This document shows, piece after piece, positions 41,915-55,146 of a stretch of DNA of 64,000 nucleotides; the first letter of the stretch is position 1; each line of letters starts with the position of its first letter. This stretch comes from Streptomyces sp. HUAS YS2. GTDB lineage: Bacteria; Actinomycetota; Actinomycetes; Streptomycetales; Streptomycetaceae. The translations under genes were made by a program, and so were the position numbers. The notes below the pieces were generated by a model that did not search any database, was not told where the DNA came from, and saw only the letters and a list, made by a program, of their open reading frames with translations. The stretch covers positions 3,319,001 to 3,383,000 of the forward strand of contig NZ_CP137573.1 in the NCBI RefSeq assembly GCF_033343995.1, given 5' to 3'.

Positions 41915-42333
41915 CACGCTTCACCTGCCTCGCGCTTGACGATCCGGCACTTCATCGGCAGCTTGTGGGCCGCGCGAGTCAGAGCCTCACGTGCGATCTT
42001 CTCGTTCGGGTAGGACAGCTCGAACATCACCCGACCGGGCTTGACGTTCGCGATCCACCACTCGGGGGAACCCTTACCGGAACCCATGCGGGTCTCGGCC
42101 GGCTTCTTGGTGAGGGGACGGTCCGGGTAGATGTTGATCCAGACCTTGCCGCCACGCTTGATGTGGCGGGTCATCGCGATACGCGCCGCCTCGATCTGGC
42201 GGTTGGTCACGTACGCCGGAGTGAGGGCCTGGATGCCGTACTCGCCGAACGCAACCTGCGTACCACCCTTGGACATACCGCTGCGCTTCGGGTGGTGCTG
42301 CTTGCGGTGCTTGACCCTACGGGGGATCAGCAT
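41914..42333 (-). CDS. rplP: 50S ribosomal protein L16
   Basis: Late-assembly protein near the A site. The 139-residue product starts [20 protein letters not shown] and includes the signature [20 protein letters not shown] then [20 protein letters not shown]. Coupled to rpmC by a one-base stop/start overlap. Lies 5 bp downstream of rpsC. Confidence 0.97.
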   Translation of the reverse strand: MLIPRRVKHRKQHHPKRSGMSKGGTQVAFGEYGIQALTPAYVTNRQIEAARIAMTRHIKRGGKVWINIYPDRPLTKKPAETRMGSGKGSPEWWIANVKPGRVMFELSYPNEKIAREALTRAAHKLPMKCRIVKREAGEA

Positions 42334-42338
42334 TTCGG

Positions 42339-43169
42339 TCAGGCCTCCGTTCCGGTGCTCTCAGCAGCCGGAGCGGCGGCGGGAGCCTCGGCCTTGGGGG
42401 CCTCGGCAGCAGCCTGCTGCGGCTTGCGACCGCGACCGCCACGCTCGCCACCGCGGCCACCGCGGCCGGCCGGACGGTCAGCGCCGCCACGGGCCGGGCG
42501 GTTGCCCGCGCGGGCAGCAGCGTTCTCGGCGCGGACCTCGGCGATGTTCTTGACGTCGCCCTTGTAGATCCAGACCTTCACGCCGATGCGGCCGAAGGTC
42601 GTCTTGGCCTCGAAGAAGCCGTACTCGACGTTCGCGCGCAGCGTGTGCAGCGGCACACGACCCTCGCGGTAGAACTCCGAGCGGGACATCTCGGCGCCGC
42701 CGAGACGGCCACCACACTGGATCTTGATGCCCTTGGCGCCGGCCTTCATGGCGGACTGCATGCTCTTGCGCATGGCCCGACGGAAGGAGACGCGGGAGGA
42801 CAGCTGCTCGGCAACGGCCTGGGCCACGAGCTGAGCGTCGACCTCGGGGTTCTTGACCTCGAGGATGTTCAGCTGGACCTGCTTGCCGGTGAGCTTCTCG
42901 AGGTCGCCGCGGATGCGGTCGGCCTCGGCGCCACGGCGGCCGATGACGATGCCGGGACGCGCGGTGTGGATGTCCACCCGCACACGGTCACGGGTGCGCT
43001 CGATCTCAACCTTCGAGATGCCGGCGCGCTCCATGCCGGACGTCATCATCCGACGGATGGCGACGTCTTCCTTGACGTAGTCCTTGTACAGCTTGTCGGC
43101 GTACCACCGGGACTTGAAGTCCGTGGTGATGCCGAGCCGGAACCCATGCGGGTTAACCTTCTGGCCCAT
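42339..43169 (-). CDS. rpsC: 30S ribosomal protein S3
   Basis: mRNA-entry-tunnel protein with helicase-related function. The 276 residues include the N-terminal [20 protein letters not shown], the KH domain [20 protein letters not shown] and the C-terminal [13 protein letters not shown] signature. The tail after about residue 215 is a low-complexity Arg/Gly and then Ala/Pro/Glu extension ([20 protein letters not shown]), longer than in E. coli S3. It overlaps rplV by one nucleotide. Confidence 0.97.
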   Translation of the reverse strand: MGQKVNPHGFRLGITTDFKSRWYADKLYKDYVKEDVAIRRMMTSGMERAGISKVEIERTRDRVRVDIHTARPGIVIGRRGAEADRIRGDLEKLTGKQVQLNILEVKNPEVDAQLVAQAVAEQLSSRVSFRRAMRKSMQSAMKAGAKGIKIQCGGRLGGAEMSRSEFYREGRVPLHTLRANVEYGFFEAKTTFGRIGVKVWIYKGDVKNIAEVRAENAAARAGNRPARGGADRPAGRGGRGGERGGRGRKPQQAAAEAPKAEAPAAAPAAESTGTEA

Positions 43170-43516
43170 TACCGGGTTCCTTCCTTGCTGCTGACGACCA
43201 CGGTGATGTGGCTGGTCCGCTTGCGGATCCGGTAGGCACGGCCCTGGGCACGCGGACGGAACCGCTTCAGGGTCGGACCCTCGTCGACGTACGCCTCGCT
43301 GATGACCAGCGAAGAGGCGTCCGTGTGGTCGTAGTTGTGCGCGGCGTTGGCGATGGCGCTGTCGAGCACCTTGCCGACCGGCACAGAGGCTGCCTGCGGA
43401 GCGAATCGCAGAACAGCCTGAGCCTCCGTGGCATCCATGCCACGGATCAGGTCCACCACGCGGCGGGCCTTCATGGGCGTAACGCGGATGTACCGCGCCT
43501 GGGCCCTGGCTTCCAT
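43169..43516 (-). CDS. rplV: 50S ribosomal protein L22
   Basis: Protein whose loop lines the peptide exit tunnel, a site relevant to macrolide binding. The 115 residues include [20 protein letters not shown], the [20 protein letters not shown] region and the tunnel-loop motif [20 protein letters not shown]. No insertion or deletion is apparent in the loop. Stop and rpsC start overlap by one base. Confidence 0.97.
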   Translation of the reverse strand: MEARAQARYIRVTPMKARRVVDLIRGMDATEAQAVLRFAPQAASVPVGKVLDSAIANAAHNYDHTDASSLVISEAYVDEGPTLKRFRPRAQGRAYRIRKRTSHITVVVSSKEGTR

Positions 43517-43560
43517 GGTTGTCCCTCTCAGTTACTTACGTGTCTGAATGCGATCCGCTA

Positions 43561-43842
43561 CTAGCGGCGCTTCGACTTCCGGTCATCCTTGACGTGACCC
43601 CGGAAGGTGCGCGTCGGCGAGAACTCGCCGAGCTTGTGGCCGACCATCGACTCGGTGACGAACACCGGGATGTGGGTCTTGCCGTTGTGCACCGCGAGCG
43701 TGTGGCCGAGCATGGCCGGCACGATCATGGAGCGACGGGACCAGGTCTTGATGACGTTCTTGGTGCCGGCTTCGTTCTGGGCGTCCACCTTCTTGATGAG
43801 GTGGTCGTCGACGAAGGGCCCCTTCTTGAGACTGCGCGGCAT
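43561..43842 (-). CDS. rpsS: 30S ribosomal protein S19
   Basis: Head protein that pairs with S13. The 93-residue product begins [20 protein letters not shown] and contains [20 protein letters not shown] and [16 protein letters not shown], the family signatures. Twelve base pairs downstream of rplB. Confidence 0.97.
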   Translation of the reverse strand: MPRSLKKGPFVDDHLIKKVDAQNEAGTKNVIKTWSRRSMIVPAMLGHTLAVHNGKTHIPVFVTESMVGHKLGEFSPTRTFRGHVKDDRKSKRR

Positions 43843-43854
43843 CTAAACCCGCTC

Positions 43855-44691
43855 CTAGCGCTTCTTGTTCGTCTTGCGGCGGCGGACGATGTACTTGTTC
43901 GACGCCTTCTTGGGCGAACGAGTACGACCCTCCTTCTGACCCCACGGGGAGACCGGGTGGCGACCACCGGAGGTCTTGCCCTCACCACCACCGTGCGGGT
44001 GGTCAACCGGGTTCATCGCCACACCGCGAACGGTCGGGCGGACGCCCAGCCAGCGCTTGCGGCCGGCCTTGCCCCAGTTGATGTTCGACTGCTCGGCGTT
44101 GCCGACCTCGCCGATCGTGGCGCGGCAGCGGGCGTCGACGAGACGGATCTCACCGGACGGCATACGAAGGTGGGCCATCGTGCCCTCCTTCGCCAGCAGC
44201 TGCACGGAGGCACCCGCGGAACGGGCGAACTTGGCGCCACCGCCGGGACGGAGCTCGATCGCGTGGATCGTGGTACCGACCGGGATGTTACGGAGGGCCA
44301 GGTTGTTGCCGGGCTTGATGTCGGCGCCAGGGCCGTTCTCAATCCGGTCACCCTGCGTGAGGCCACGCGGGGCGATGATGTAGCGCTTCTCGCCGTCCGC
44401 GTAGTGGAGCAGCGCGATGCGAGCGGTGCGGTTCGGGTCGTACTCGATGTGAGCGACCTTGGCCGGCACGCCGTCCTTGTCGTGACGACGGAAGTCGATC
44501 ACACGGTAGGCGCGCTTGTGGCCACCGCCCTGGTGACGGACGGTCACACGACCGGTGTTGTTACGGCCACCCTTGCTGTGCAGCGGGCGGACCAGCGACT
44601 TCTCCGGCGTGGACCGCGTGATCTCGACGAAGTCGGCTACGGAGGAGCCACGACGGCCCGGCGTAGTCGGCTTGTACTTGCGGATTCCCAT
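43855..44691 (-). CDS. rplB: 50S ribosomal protein L2
   Basis: Protein required for subunit association and peptidyl-transferase integrity. The 278 residues include the [20 protein letters not shown] domain and the universal C-terminal motif [20 protein letters not shown], including the conserved histidine region. It follows rplW after 40 bp, which contain a small TCGTCCG/CGGACGA inverted repeat. Confidence 0.98.
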   Translation of the reverse strand: MGIRKYKPTTPGRRGSSVADFVEITRSTPEKSLVRPLHSKGGRNNTGRVTVRHQGGGHKRAYRVIDFRRHDKDGVPAKVAHIEYDPNRTARIALLHYADGEKRYIIAPRGLTQGDRIENGPGADIKPGNNLALRNIPVGTTIHAIELRPGGGAKFARSAGASVQLLAKEGTMAHLRMPSGEIRLVDARCRATIGEVGNAEQSNINWGKAGRKRWLGVRPTVRGVAMNPVDHPHGGGEGKTSGGRHPVSPWGQKEGRTRSPKKASNKYIVRRRKTNKKR

Positions 44692-44731
44692 TTCTCAGTC
44701 CTCGTCCGATTCCGGACGATCCAGACCGCCC

Positions 44732-45055
44732 TTAGGCGGTCGGACCGCCGAAGATGTCGATACGGTTGCCCTCAGCGAGGGTCACGATGGCGCGCTTGGT
44801 GTCCTTGCGCTTGCCGAAACCGGTGCGGGTGCGCTTGCGCTTGCCCTGGCGGTTGATCGTGTTGACCCCGGTGACCTTGACCGAGAAGACCGCCTCGACG
44901 GCCTGCTTGATCTGGGTCTTGTTGGCGCCGGGCGCGACGATGAACGTGTACTTGTTCTCGTCCAGCAGCGCGTAGCTCTTCTCGGAGACAACCGGCTTGA
45001 CGAGGACGTCGCGCGGGTCCGTGAAGGTCTTGCTGGTGATCGTGGCCTCGGACAT
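44732..45055 (-). CDS. rplW: 50S ribosomal protein L23
   Basis: Tunnel-exit protein and trigger-factor docking site. The 107-residue product has [20 protein letters not shown], the loop [20 protein letters not shown] and [20 protein letters not shown]. The start overlaps the rplD stop by one nucleotide. Confidence 0.97.
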   Translation of the reverse strand: MSEATITSKTFTDPRDVLVKPVVSEKSYALLDENKYTFIVAPGANKTQIKQAVEAVFSVKVTGVNTINRQGKRKRTRTGFGKRKDTKRAIVTLAEGNRIDIFGGPTA

Positions 45056-45705
45056 CAGGCCTCGCTCCCTTCGTTGTCAGCGGCCTTGGGGCCAGACACG
45101 AAGGACTCGAGGGCGGCCTGGGTGAAGACCACGTCGTCGGATCGCATCACGTCGTACGTGTTCAGCTGGCCCGGCTCCAGGATGTGGACCTGGGGCAGGT
45201 TGCGGGCGGACAGCCACGCGGCCTCGTCGGAGCGCTCGGCGATCAGGAGCACGTTCTTGCGCTCCGAGATCTTGCCGAACAGCGTCTTGGCGGCCTTGGT
45301 GGAGATGCCACCCTCGACCACGCCGGTGACGACGTGGATGCGGGAGTGGGTCGCCCGGTCGGAGAGGGCACCGCGGAGGGCGGCGGCCTTCATCTTCTTG
45401 GGGGTGCGCTGCGAGTAGTCACGCGGCACGGGACCGTGCACGACGCCACCACCGGCGAACTGCGGGGCGCGGGTCGAACCCTGACGGGCGCGGCCGGTGC
45501 CCTTCTGGCGGTAAGGCTTCTTGCCACCACCACGGACCTCGCCACGCGTCTTGACCTTGTGCGTGCCCTGACGGGCGGCGGCCAGCTGCGCGACGACGAC
45601 CTGGTGGATCAGCGGGATGCTGACCTTGGCCTCGAAGATCTCGGCCGGGAGCTCGACGGTCCCGGTCTTGTCGCCGGAGGGCGACAGAATGTCAATGGTG
45701 CTCAT
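45055..45705 (-). CDS. rplD: 50S ribosomal protein L4
   Basis: Tunnel-lining protein; in enterobacteria also the autogenous regulator of the S10 operon. The 216-residue product from ATG 45705 has the tunnel loop [20 protein letters not shown] and [17 protein letters not shown] and the globular C-terminal domain. The frame stays open upstream to 45771, but family alignment and the 4-bp gap to rplC support 45705. Confidence 0.97.
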   Translation of the reverse strand: MSTIDILSPSGDKTGTVELPAEIFEAKVSIPLIHQVVVAQLAAARQGTHKVKTRGEVRGGGKKPYRQKGTGRARQGSTRAPQFAGGGVVHGPVPRDYSQRTPKKMKAAALRGALSDRATHSRIHVVTGVVEGGISTKAAKTLFGKISERKNVLLIAERSDEAAWLSARNLPQVHILEPGQLNTYDVMRSDDVVFTQAALESFVSGPKAADNEGSEA

Positions 45706-45709
45706 ATCC

Positions 45710-46354
45710 TCAGGCCCCCTTGGCCGCGGTGCGGACCAGGACGAGGCCGCCGTTCGGACCAGGAACCGCACCCTTGATCAGGAGCAGGCCCTTCTCCGCG
45801 TCAACGGCGTGAACGGTCAGGTTCTGGGTGGTCACGCGCTCGTTGCCCATGCGGCCGGCCATGCGCATGCCCTTGAAGACGCGGCCCGGAGTGGCGCAGC
45901 CACCGATCGAACCGGGCTTGCGGTGCACGCGGTGGGCACCGTGGGAGGCCTTGCCACCACGGAAGTTGTGGCGCTTCATGACACCGGCGAAGCCCTTGCC
46001 CTTGCTCTTACCGGTGACGTCGACCTTCACGCCGGCCTCGAAGACCTCGGCGGTGATCTCCTGGCCGAGCGTGTACTCGGAGGCGTCAGCGGTGCGGAGC
46101 TCCACCAGGTGGCGGCGCGGGGTGACGTCGGCCTTGGCGAAGTGACCCTTGAGGGGCTTGTTCACCTTGCGCGGGTCGATCTCGCCGAAGGCGATCTGGA
46201 CCGACTCGTAGCCGTCGATGTCGTTCGTACGGACCTGGGTCACGACGTTCGGGCCGGCCTTGACGACGGTCACGGGAACAACGCGGTTGTTCTCGTCCCA
46301 GACCTGCGTCATGCCGAGCTTCTCGCCCAGGATGCCCTTGATCTGCTTAGCCAT
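45710..46354 (-). CDS. rplC: 50S ribosomal protein L3
   Basis: Early-assembly protein reaching toward the peptidyl-transferase centre. The 214 residues begin [20 protein letters not shown] and contain the [20 protein letters not shown] and [20 protein letters not shown] signature. It is 17 bp downstream of rpsJ. Confidence 0.97.
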   Translation of the reverse strand: MAKQIKGILGEKLGMTQVWDENNRVVPVTVVKAGPNVVTQVRTNDIDGYESVQIAFGEIDPRKVNKPLKGHFAKADVTPRRHLVELRTADASEYTLGQEITAEVFEAGVKVDVTGKSKGKGFAGVMKRHNFRGGKASHGAHRVHRKPGSIGGCATPGRVFKGMRMAGRMGNERVTTQNLTVHAVDAEKGLLLIKGAVPGPNGGLVLVRTAAKGA

Positions 46355-46371
46355 TCTCAGATCACCGGCCT

Positions 46372-46680
46372 TCAGAGCTTGATCTCGATGTCGACACCGG
46401 CCGGGAGGTCGAGTCGCATCAGGGAGTCAACGGTCTTCGGCGTCGGGTCGAGAATGTCGATCAGGCGCTTGTGCGTGCGCATCTCGAAGTGCTCGCGCGA
46501 GTCCTTGTACTTGTGCGGCGACTTGATGACGCAGTACACGTTCTTCTCAGTGGGCAGCGGCACCGGGCCCGCGACCGACGCACCAGTACGCGTCACCGTC
46601 TCGACGATCTTCTTCGCCGAGGAGTCGATGACCTCGTGGTCGTAGGCCTTGAGCCGGATGCGGATCTTCTGTCCCGCCAT
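46372..46680 (-). CDS. rpsJ: 30S ribosomal protein S10
   Basis: First gene of the S10 operon; S10 is also NusE, a transcription antitermination partner of NusB and NusG. The 102-residue product starts [20 protein letters not shown] and has the [20 protein letters not shown] loop. The upstream leader contains a hairpin (46745-46761) almost identical to one in the rpsL leader. Confidence 0.98.
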   Translation of the reverse strand: MAGQKIRIRLKAYDHEVIDSSAKKIVETVTRTGASVAGPVPLPTEKNVYCVIKSPHKYKDSREHFEMRTHKRLIDILDPTPKTVDSLMRLDLPAGVDIEIKL

Positions 46681-46744
46681 GGCTACTCAGTAGTCCTTTG
46701 TCTCGTCAACGCTCTGGAACCCGGGGGATCTACCGACTCGACCT

Positions 46745-46772
46745 CCGACCCACGCGGTCGGGCGTGTCGCAC
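46745..46772 (-). promoter_or_regulatory. Leader hairpin shared with the rpsL (str) operon, rpsJ copy
   Basis: Plus-strand positions 46745-46772 differ from 54705-54732 at only two of 28 positions. The core is CCGACC-CACGC-GGTCGG (46745-46761), a 6-bp stem with 5-nt loop, followed by GGYGTGTCG. It lies 65 bp upstream of the rpsJ start and is probably transcribed into the leader RNA. A role in antitermination or growth-rate control is inferred. A separate inverted repeat GAAATC-N6-GATTTC is at 46785-46802. Confidence 0.7.
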
Positions 46773-47050
46773 TCCCTCTACGTAGAAATCCCTAGAGATT
46801 TCCCAACCAAGGGGGTACGGGCCCAGAAACCCGCGAAGCCAGGGGTACGAACACCCACCGGGTGCCTGGTCGGCGCCCCGCTGACACTTCCCGGAAGATT
46901 CCCGTACGTCCGCTCCTGAGCAGGGGCGACGAGTACTGTGGGACTCGCTTCCGGTCCTCCCGGCGGGAGGCGCGCAGCATCGGCACTCAACCGAGCAACC
47001 CCGACAGTCTGCCATACCGGCCATAGCCGCCGCCAATCGGGGCGGAAGAC

Positions 47051-47076
47051 TGTACCCCACGTCACGTCGGGGTACA
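47051..47076. promoter_or_regulatory. Palindrome TGTACCCC-N10-GGGGTACA upstream of the RNA-repair gene
   Basis: An 8-bp perfect inverted repeat with a 10-bp centre, 39 bp upstream of ATG 47115, in the 434-bp divergent region between rpsJ (start 46680) and the RNA-repair gene. Symmetry and spacing fit a dimeric repressor or activator site; no regulator is identified. The rest of that region, apart from the rpsJ leader elements, holds no gene I can support. Confidence 0.5.
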
Positions 47077-47114
47077 CGCGGGGCACGAACAGCCGAGCGG
47101 GGCAGGTGCCGGCC

Positions 47115-47996
47115 ATGCACACCAGCGACGAGATCTACCACCGGGTGCTGTGGGACCCGCGGTTCGATCCCGAGCGGTTCGTCATGGGGATCGCCGAGCG
47201 TGGGGCGCCGCCGAAGCGGGTCGCGCTGCCGGACTTCGTACCGGGCGGGGAGATCCCCTGGCACCGGGTGGTGTTCTTCGAGGCGGACGGGCGGGTCGTC
47301 TGGGACCGGGCCACCGGCGTCGACCGGCTCGACGAGACCGTCCGTGGCCTCGTCGGCCCCGACCCCTCCCCCTCCGACGTCCTCGCCGTGCCGCCCTCGC
47401 ACCGCACCGCCGTCGCCTGGCTGCCGCCCGCCGAGCTGTGGCCGCCGATCCAGCACATCCGCCGGACGCACGACCGGCAGATCCGCCGCTGGCCGCCGCA
47501 CGTCAACGTGCTGTTCGGCTTCGTCCCCGAGGCGGAGTTCGTACGGGCCGCTCCGCTGGTCGCGGCGGCTGTCGCGGAGACCCCGCCGTTCACCGCCCGC
47601 CTGGAGGGCGTGCACTGGTTCGGGCACCGCGAGGACGCCACCGTCTGGCTCGACCCGGCCGCCGCCGGCGAGGAGCCCTGGGCCCGGCTGCGTGAATCCC
47701 TGGAGCTCCGCTTCCCGCTCTGCGGCGGCCGCTCGCACGGCTACACCCCGCACCTCTCCCTCGGCCGCAGCCCCGACCCGCACCCCCTCGTCCGCACGGC
47801 GGAGTCCCTGCTCGGCCCCATGACCGCCCGTGTCGACGAGCTCGTCCTGCTCTCCCGCCGCGACGACGGACCGATGGAGGTACGCGCCCGCGTCCACCTC
47901 GGCACCGGCGAGGTCCGCCCCGCGGCCCGCCCGCAGGCCCCTCCCCAGGAGAATCCGGCGGTTCCGGGCAACCCCGGACCGCCCGGCACCGTCTAG
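47115..47996 (+). CDS. RNA-repair protein: MJ1316/DUF504-like RNA-end domain fused to a 2H (2'-5' RNA ligase-like) phosphoesterase
   Basis: A 293-residue protein. The N-terminal part (about 4-75; IPWHRVVFFEADGRVVWDR) matches the DUF504/MJ1316 domain proposed to recognise RNA cyclic-phosphate ends. The second part (about 95-270) is a 2H phosphoesterase with its two histidine motifs, PHVNVLFGF (H129) and PHLSLGR (H213). Such fusions are thought to sense or process 2',3'-cyclic-phosphate RNA ends. ATG 47115 is chosen because GGCAGG precedes it; the frame is open upstream. Its location between the two translation operons suggests, but does not prove, a link to rRNA or tRNA damage. Confidence 0.82.
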   Translation: MHTSDEIYHRVLWDPRFDPERFVMGIAERGAPPKRVALPDFVPGGEIPWHRVVFFEADGRVVWDRATGVDRLDETVRGLVGPDPSPSDVLAVPPSHRTAVAWLPPAELWPPIQHIRRTHDRQIRRWPPHVNVLFGFVPEAEFVRAAPLVAAAVAETPPFTARLEGVHWFGHREDATVWLDPAAAGEEPWARLRESLELRFPLCGGRSHGYTPHLSLGRSPDPHPLVRTAESLLGPMTARVDELVLLSRRDDGPMEVRARVHLGTGEVRPAARPQAPPQENPAVPGNPGPPGTV

Positions 47997-48114
47997 TCAG
48001 ACGCGGCACTCGGCTTCGACCGGCCCTGCCGGCAGACACCGAGGTCAGCAGTACGCAGTACGGGGGCACCGCCACGCGCCGGACCGCTGCGGGGGAAGCG
48101 GACGGAGCAGGACA

Positions 48115-50166
48115 GTGGACGCAGTCATACCCGAGCCCACCCGCGTCCGGCGGCGCAGCGTCGTCGCGTCCGCCGCCGCCCTCTCGCTGGCCGCCCTCGC
48201 CGGCTGCTCCGTCCCCCGGCCACGCCGCAAGGCCCCCGCCGCCGACCCCGCGCCGGGCCTGGCCATCGCCGGCTCCCGCCACACGCAGCTGATGCAGATC
48301 GCCGCCCACCCGGACGACGACCTGTACTTCATGAACCCCGACGCCCGCCGGATGATCGACGCGGGCATCCCGCTGCTCTGCGTCTACGTCACCGCGGGCG
48401 AGCACGACGGCAGGAACCACATCCCCGGCCGCGGCCGGACGGACACCCCCGCCGACCCGCCCGCGTACTCCTCCGCCCGCCACCAGGGCCTGCGCCAGTC
48501 CTACGCCGAGGCCATCGGCCTGGGCCGCTTCACGCCCTGGCGGAAGGACCTCGTCACCCTCCGCGGCGGCCGGCGCGCCGAGATCAACACGCTCACCAAC
48601 GGCGCCCGCCGGGTCGACCTGGTCTTCCTCAACCTGCCGATGCACACGCCGCGCCGCTGGATGGCGCTGCCGGCGCTGTGGAGCGACCGCAAGCTGGAGC
48701 TGCGGACGGTGATCGCCACCGACTCCCCCGTCCTGAAGGCCGAGACGTACGACTACGACAAGCTCGTCGACGTCCTCGCCGGGCTGATGGAGACCTACCG
48801 GCCCACCGTGATCCACACCCTGGACCCGGACCCGGACATCCAGCACAGCGACGAGAAGACCCGGAAGTTCGACAGCGAGCAGCCCGGCTACTCCGACCAC
48901 GGCGACCACACCGCCGTCGCCTCCTTCAGCTGGGCCGCGATGGTCCGCCGGGTCGCCGAGGCCACCAAGGCAGGCGGCACCGTCCCGGCCTTCGCGGCCA
49001 CCGCCTTCCGCGGCTACTACAACCGCCACTGGCCGAAGAACCTCCCGCCGCAGGTGCTCCGGGAGAAGGCCGCGCGCCTCGTCCCGTACGGCGGCGACGC
49101 CTCCTGGAAGTGCGGCAACCCGTCCGGCTGCGGCGACTACAGCGTCGGCGGCGACCGCCCGCTGAAGAACGTCAAGGGCTGGGTGCGGGCCACCCACTAC
49201 CGCTACCCCGGCACCGGCCCGGCCGTCGTCGCCGAGGAGGACGGCCGGCTCACCGCGTACGGCGTGCTCGGCCTGCGGGCGGTGCGCTGGCGCGAGAACG
49301 CGCCCGGCGGCGGGCTGTGGGGCGAGCCGGAGGACCTCGGCGGCGGGCCGCTGGCGCCCGCCCTGGGCTCCGCGACGCTCGCCGACGGACGGGTGCTCCT
49401 GTTCGGACTGCGGTTCGCCGCGCTCGGCGGGCACGGCGGGCCGAACCGCCGCGAGATCGTGCTGCTGGAGCAGCGCTCCCCCGGCGGCCCGTTCCTCGCC
49501 TGGAAGGGACTGGACAACCCGGAGCGCGGCGACGACCGCGGCCGGCGCATCGGTGTCCCGGTCGCGGTGGCGGCGCCGGACGGCCGCGTCCACCTCTTCG
49601 TGCGCAACGCGGACAAGGGCGTCTCGACGCGGGTGCGGCGGGCCGACGGCTCCTGGGAGCGGTGGCGGACCCTGCCCGGGGACGAGGAGGTCCAGGACGG
49701 GCTGCGGGCGCTCGTGGACGGGCGGGGGCGGGTGCACCTGTTCGCCGCGGGCCGCGAGGAGATCCGGCACTGGGTGGACGGGGTCGCGGCGGCGCCGCTG
49801 CCGGGGGCGGGCGACCCGGTCGGGGCGGTCGCCACGGCCGCGGCCGTGGAGCTGTACTTCCGGGCCCCGGCGACGAAGGAGCTGCTGACGGTGCCGGCGA
49901 CCGGCGGCCGGGCCCGTACCGCCGCGTTCGACGGGTACGGCGCGGTGACCGCGGCCGCGGACGTCCGCGGCACGGTCCTGCTCGGGCGGGACCTGCGCGG
50001 CCGGGTGCAGCTGCGCCGGGGCGGGTCGCTGCACACCCGTACGCAGGGAGTCGTGGCCCTCGGGGACTCCGCCCTGCGGCTGACGCCCCAGGGTGCGGTC
50101 GCCGTCGGCATAGGGGCGGACGCGCATCCCTGGACCTGGCGGCCGGAGCACCCGGCCACGGGCTGA
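48115..50166 (+). CDS. Tat-exported PIG-L family deacetylase lipoprotein with C-terminal beta-propeller-like region
   Basis: A 683-residue secreted protein. The N-terminus has a twin-arginine motif (VRRRSVV, residues 11-17), a hydrophobic stretch and a lipobox ending LAALAGC (Cys31). The PIG-L deacetylase domain (about 55-330) has the zinc motif AAHPDDD (64-70), the TAGEHDG loop and a later [12 protein letters not shown] motif. The remaining ~330 residues are repeats such as [20 protein letters not shown] and [20 protein letters not shown], resembling a carbohydrate-binding beta-propeller. It probably deacetylates an N-acetylglucosaminyl compound outside the cell. GTG 48115 has GGAGCAGGA upstream. 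Confidence 0.86.
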   Translation: MDAVIPEPTRVRRRSVVASAAALSLAALAGCSVPRPRRKAPAADPAPGLAIAGSRHTQLMQIAAHPDDDLYFMNPDARRMIDAGIPLLCVYVTAGEHDGRNHIPGRGRTDTPADPPAYSSARHQGLRQSYAEAIGLGRFTPWRKDLVTLRGGRRAEINTLTNGARRVDLVFLNLPMHTPRRWMALPALWSDRKLELRTVIATDSPVLKAETYDYDKLVDVLAGLMETYRPTVIHTLDPDPDIQHSDEKTRKFDSEQPGYSDHGDHTAVASFSWAAMVRRVAEATKAGGTVPAFAATAFRGYYNRHWPKNLPPQVLREKAARLVPYGGDASWKCGNPSGCGDYSVGGDRPLKNVKGWVRATHYRYPGTGPAVVAEEDGRLTAYGVLGLRAVRWRENAPGGGLWGEPEDLGGGPLAPALGSATLADGRVLLFGLRFAALGGHGGPNRREIVLLEQRSPGGPFLAWKGLDNPERGDDRGRRIGVPVAVAAPDGRVHLFVRNADKGVSTRVRRADGSWERWRTLPGDEEVQDGLRALVDGRGRVHLFAAGREEIRHWVDGVAAAPLPGAGDPVGAVATAAAVELYFRAPATKELLTVPATGGRARTAAFDGYGAVTAAADVRGTVLLGRDLRGRVQLRRGGSLHTRTQGVVALGDSALRLTPQGAVAVGIGADAHPWTWRPEHPATG

Positions 50167-50220
50167 GCGGCTCCCCCACCGGCCCCCGGACCCCTGGCCC
50201 CGGACACCGCCGGCTGCGGA

Positions 50221-50265
50221 CAACGCGAAGGGCCCCGCACCTCTCGGTGCGGGGCCCTTGCGTTG
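50221..50265. terminator. Bidirectional terminator between the PIG-L gene and tuf
   Basis: AAGGGCCCCGCACC (50228-50241) pairs with GGTGCGGGGCCCTT (50246-50259) over 14 bp with a TCTC loop, and the stem extends with CAACGC/GCGTTG outside a one-base bulge. It serves two convergent genes. Confidence 0.92.
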
Positions 50266-50297
50266 GAGCTCAGCGAGCTACCAGGTCAGAACACGAA

Positions 50298-51491
<1,194 letters not shown>

Positions 51492-51640
51492 TGGGGTCCT
51501 CCTGGGGAGTGGTTCTGTACGCCTTACTCATCGGCGCCAGGTGATCTTTGCTGGGATGCCGGCCGCCGGGGTCCGGTGCTCCGGGTTCGGGGTCGTCACC
51601 CCGGCGGTCGGGTCAAGCCTAAAGCGTGGAACGCGGTGCG

Positions 51641-53770
<2,130 letters not shown>

Positions 53771-53809
53771 AAGGCTTCAGTCTTCTCTCGGTCTCGATGT
53801 GGGTTGCGA

Positions 53810-54280
53810 CTACCAGCGGTAGTGCGCGAAGGCCTTGTTGGACTCGGCCATCTTGTGCGTGTCCTCGCGCTTCTTGACCGCAGCGCCGAGGCCGTTCGAG
53901 GCGTCCAGCAGCTCGTTCATGAGGCGCTCGGTCATGGTCTTCTCGCGACGGGCGCGGGAGTAACCCACGACCCAGCGGAGCGCGAGGGTGGAGGCGCGAC
54001 CGGGCTTGACCTCGATCGGCACCTGGTAGGTGGCGCCACCGACACGGCGGGACTTGACCTCGAGAGACGGCTTGACGTTCTCGAGGGCGCGCTTCAGCGT
54101 GATGACCGGGTCAGCGCCGGTCTTCTCGCGGAGGCCTTCCATGGCGCCGTACACGATCCGCTCGGCGGTGGAGCGCTTGCCGTTGAGCAGGATCTTGTTG
54201 ATCAGCGAGGTGACAAGAGGAGAACCGTAGACCGGGTCGATGATGACCGGGCGCTTCGGGGCGGGGCCCTTACGAGGCAT
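53810..54280 (-). CDS. rpsG: 30S ribosomal protein S7
   Basis: Head assembly initiator contacting E-site tRNA; in E. coli it autoregulates the str operon. The 156 residues begin [20 protein letters not shown] and show the [20 protein letters not shown] and [20 protein letters not shown] signatures. Two base pairs separate it from the rpsL stop. Confidence 0.98.
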   Translation of the reverse strand: MPRKGPAPKRPVIIDPVYGSPLVTSLINKILLNGKRSTAERIVYGAMEGLREKTGADPVITLKRALENVKPSLEVKSRRVGGATYQVPIEVKPGRASTLALRWVVGYSRARREKTMTERLMNELLDASNGLGAAVKKREDTHKMAESNKAFAHYRW

Positions 54281-54282
54281 TC

Positions 54283-54654
54283 TTACTTCTCCTTCTTGGC
54301 GCCGTAGCGGCTGCGGGCCTGCTTGCGGTTCTTGACGCCCTGGGTGTCAAGGGAGCCGCGGATGATCTTGTAGCGAACACCCGGCAGGTCCTTCACACGG
54401 CCACCACGCACGAGCACGATGGAGTGCTCCTGCAGGTTGTGTCCCTCACCCGGGATGTAGGCCGTGACCTCGATGCCCGAGGTCAGACGCACACGCGCGA
54501 CCTTACGGAGGGCCGAGTTCGGCTTCTTCGGGGTGGTCGTGAACACACGCGTGCAGACGCCGCGGCGCTGAGGGGAACCCTCGAGTGCGGGCGTCTTGTT
54601 CTTCTCGACCTTGTCCTGCCGGCCCTTACGGACCAGCTGCTGGATCGTAGGCAC
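54283..54654 (-). CDS. rpsL: 30S ribosomal protein S12
   Basis: Decoding-centre protein. The 123-residue product from GTG 54654 starts (V/M)[19 protein letters not shown] and has the invariant [19 protein letters not shown] and [14 protein letters not shown] loops. Lys43, Lys88 and Pro91, the positions commonly altered in streptomycin-resistant mutants, are wild type. First gene of the str operon; GGAG lies 5 nt before the GTG. The open frame continues upstream but length and conservation fix this start. Confidence 0.98.
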   Translation of the reverse strand: MPTIQQLVRKGRQDKVEKNKTPALEGSPQRRGVCTRVFTTTPKKPNSALRKVARVRLTSGIEVTAYIPGEGHNLQEHSIVLVRGGRVKDLPGVRYKIIRGSLDTQGVKNRKQARSRYGAKKEK

Positions 54655-54704
54655 TACTTCTCCGGTTTCTGTGTGCCGTGTAGTAAAGCTAACCTGGAAC
54701 GTTG

Positions 54705-54732
54705 CCGACCCACGCGGTCGGGTGTGTCGAAC
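54705..54732 (-). promoter_or_regulatory. Leader hairpin shared with the rpsJ (S10) operon, rpsL copy
   Basis: Same element as 46745-46772 with two differences in 28 positions; core CCGACC-CACGC-GGTCGG at 54705-54721. It lies about 110-135 nt downstream of the predicted transcription start and 51 bp upstream of the rpsL GTG, so it is in the leader RNA. Confidence 0.72.
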
Positions 54733-54846
54733 CCTGCAAACCCTCGCGCAAGGCGAAAAGGGCGCAGATTTCAGTGGCCAGTACCGGCTCGCCGTGCGGT
54801 TGACAGCACGCACACGAGCCAGGGCACACCCCAGGCACAAGGTCTG

Positions 54847-54875
54847 AGCGTACCTACCGCACAGACTCCGGTCAA
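54847..54875 (-). promoter_or_regulatory. Promoter of the str operon (rpsL-rpsG-fusA-tuf)
   Basis: On the minus strand TTGACC (54875-54870) is followed after exactly 17 nt by TACGCT (54852-54847), a good vegetative sigma-type promoter. Start near 54840 gives a leader of about 186 nt that contains the shared hairpin. Confidence 0.75.
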
Positions 54876-55146
54876 AACAAAAGGAACGCGGCAGAGCGCA
54901 GAGCCGCCCGGACGCCCGCGACCTGCGGTTCTACCGGAGAGGGCCTCGTCTATCACAGGACGACGCGGACCGCACTTCGGCGGCGCCGTCGGCGCCGGCG
55001 TGCCCTCGGCCACCGCGGCCGGGTCGTCCACCACGTCGTCCTCGTGGCCGTGCCGTCGCGCATGCCGGGCCGGTGGGGCCTCCGGCCGGTCCTCGGCGCA
55101 CAGAGGCTCCTGCGGCAGCACCGCGTCCCGGACGGCTCGGAGAACC
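54876..55146 (-). other. rpoC-rpsL intergenic region, possibly with a degraded or very short hypothetical gene
   Basis: A minus-strand reading frame from GTG 55160 (MPPFGVLRAVRDAVLPQEPL and onward, including HGHEDDVVDDPAAVAEGTPA) has coding-like third-position GC down to about 54960. The bias then fades and the frame runs on through the str promoter to 54771. Its start overlaps the rpoC terminator hairpin. I cannot support a real gene; it may be a remnant. Confidence 0.25.

Noticed and set aside
46792..46986. A 64-codon minus-strand frame in the rpsJ leader (MPMLRASRREDRKRVPQYSS)
   Set aside because: No ribosome binding site and overlapping alternative frames; more likely untranslated leader or promoter region.
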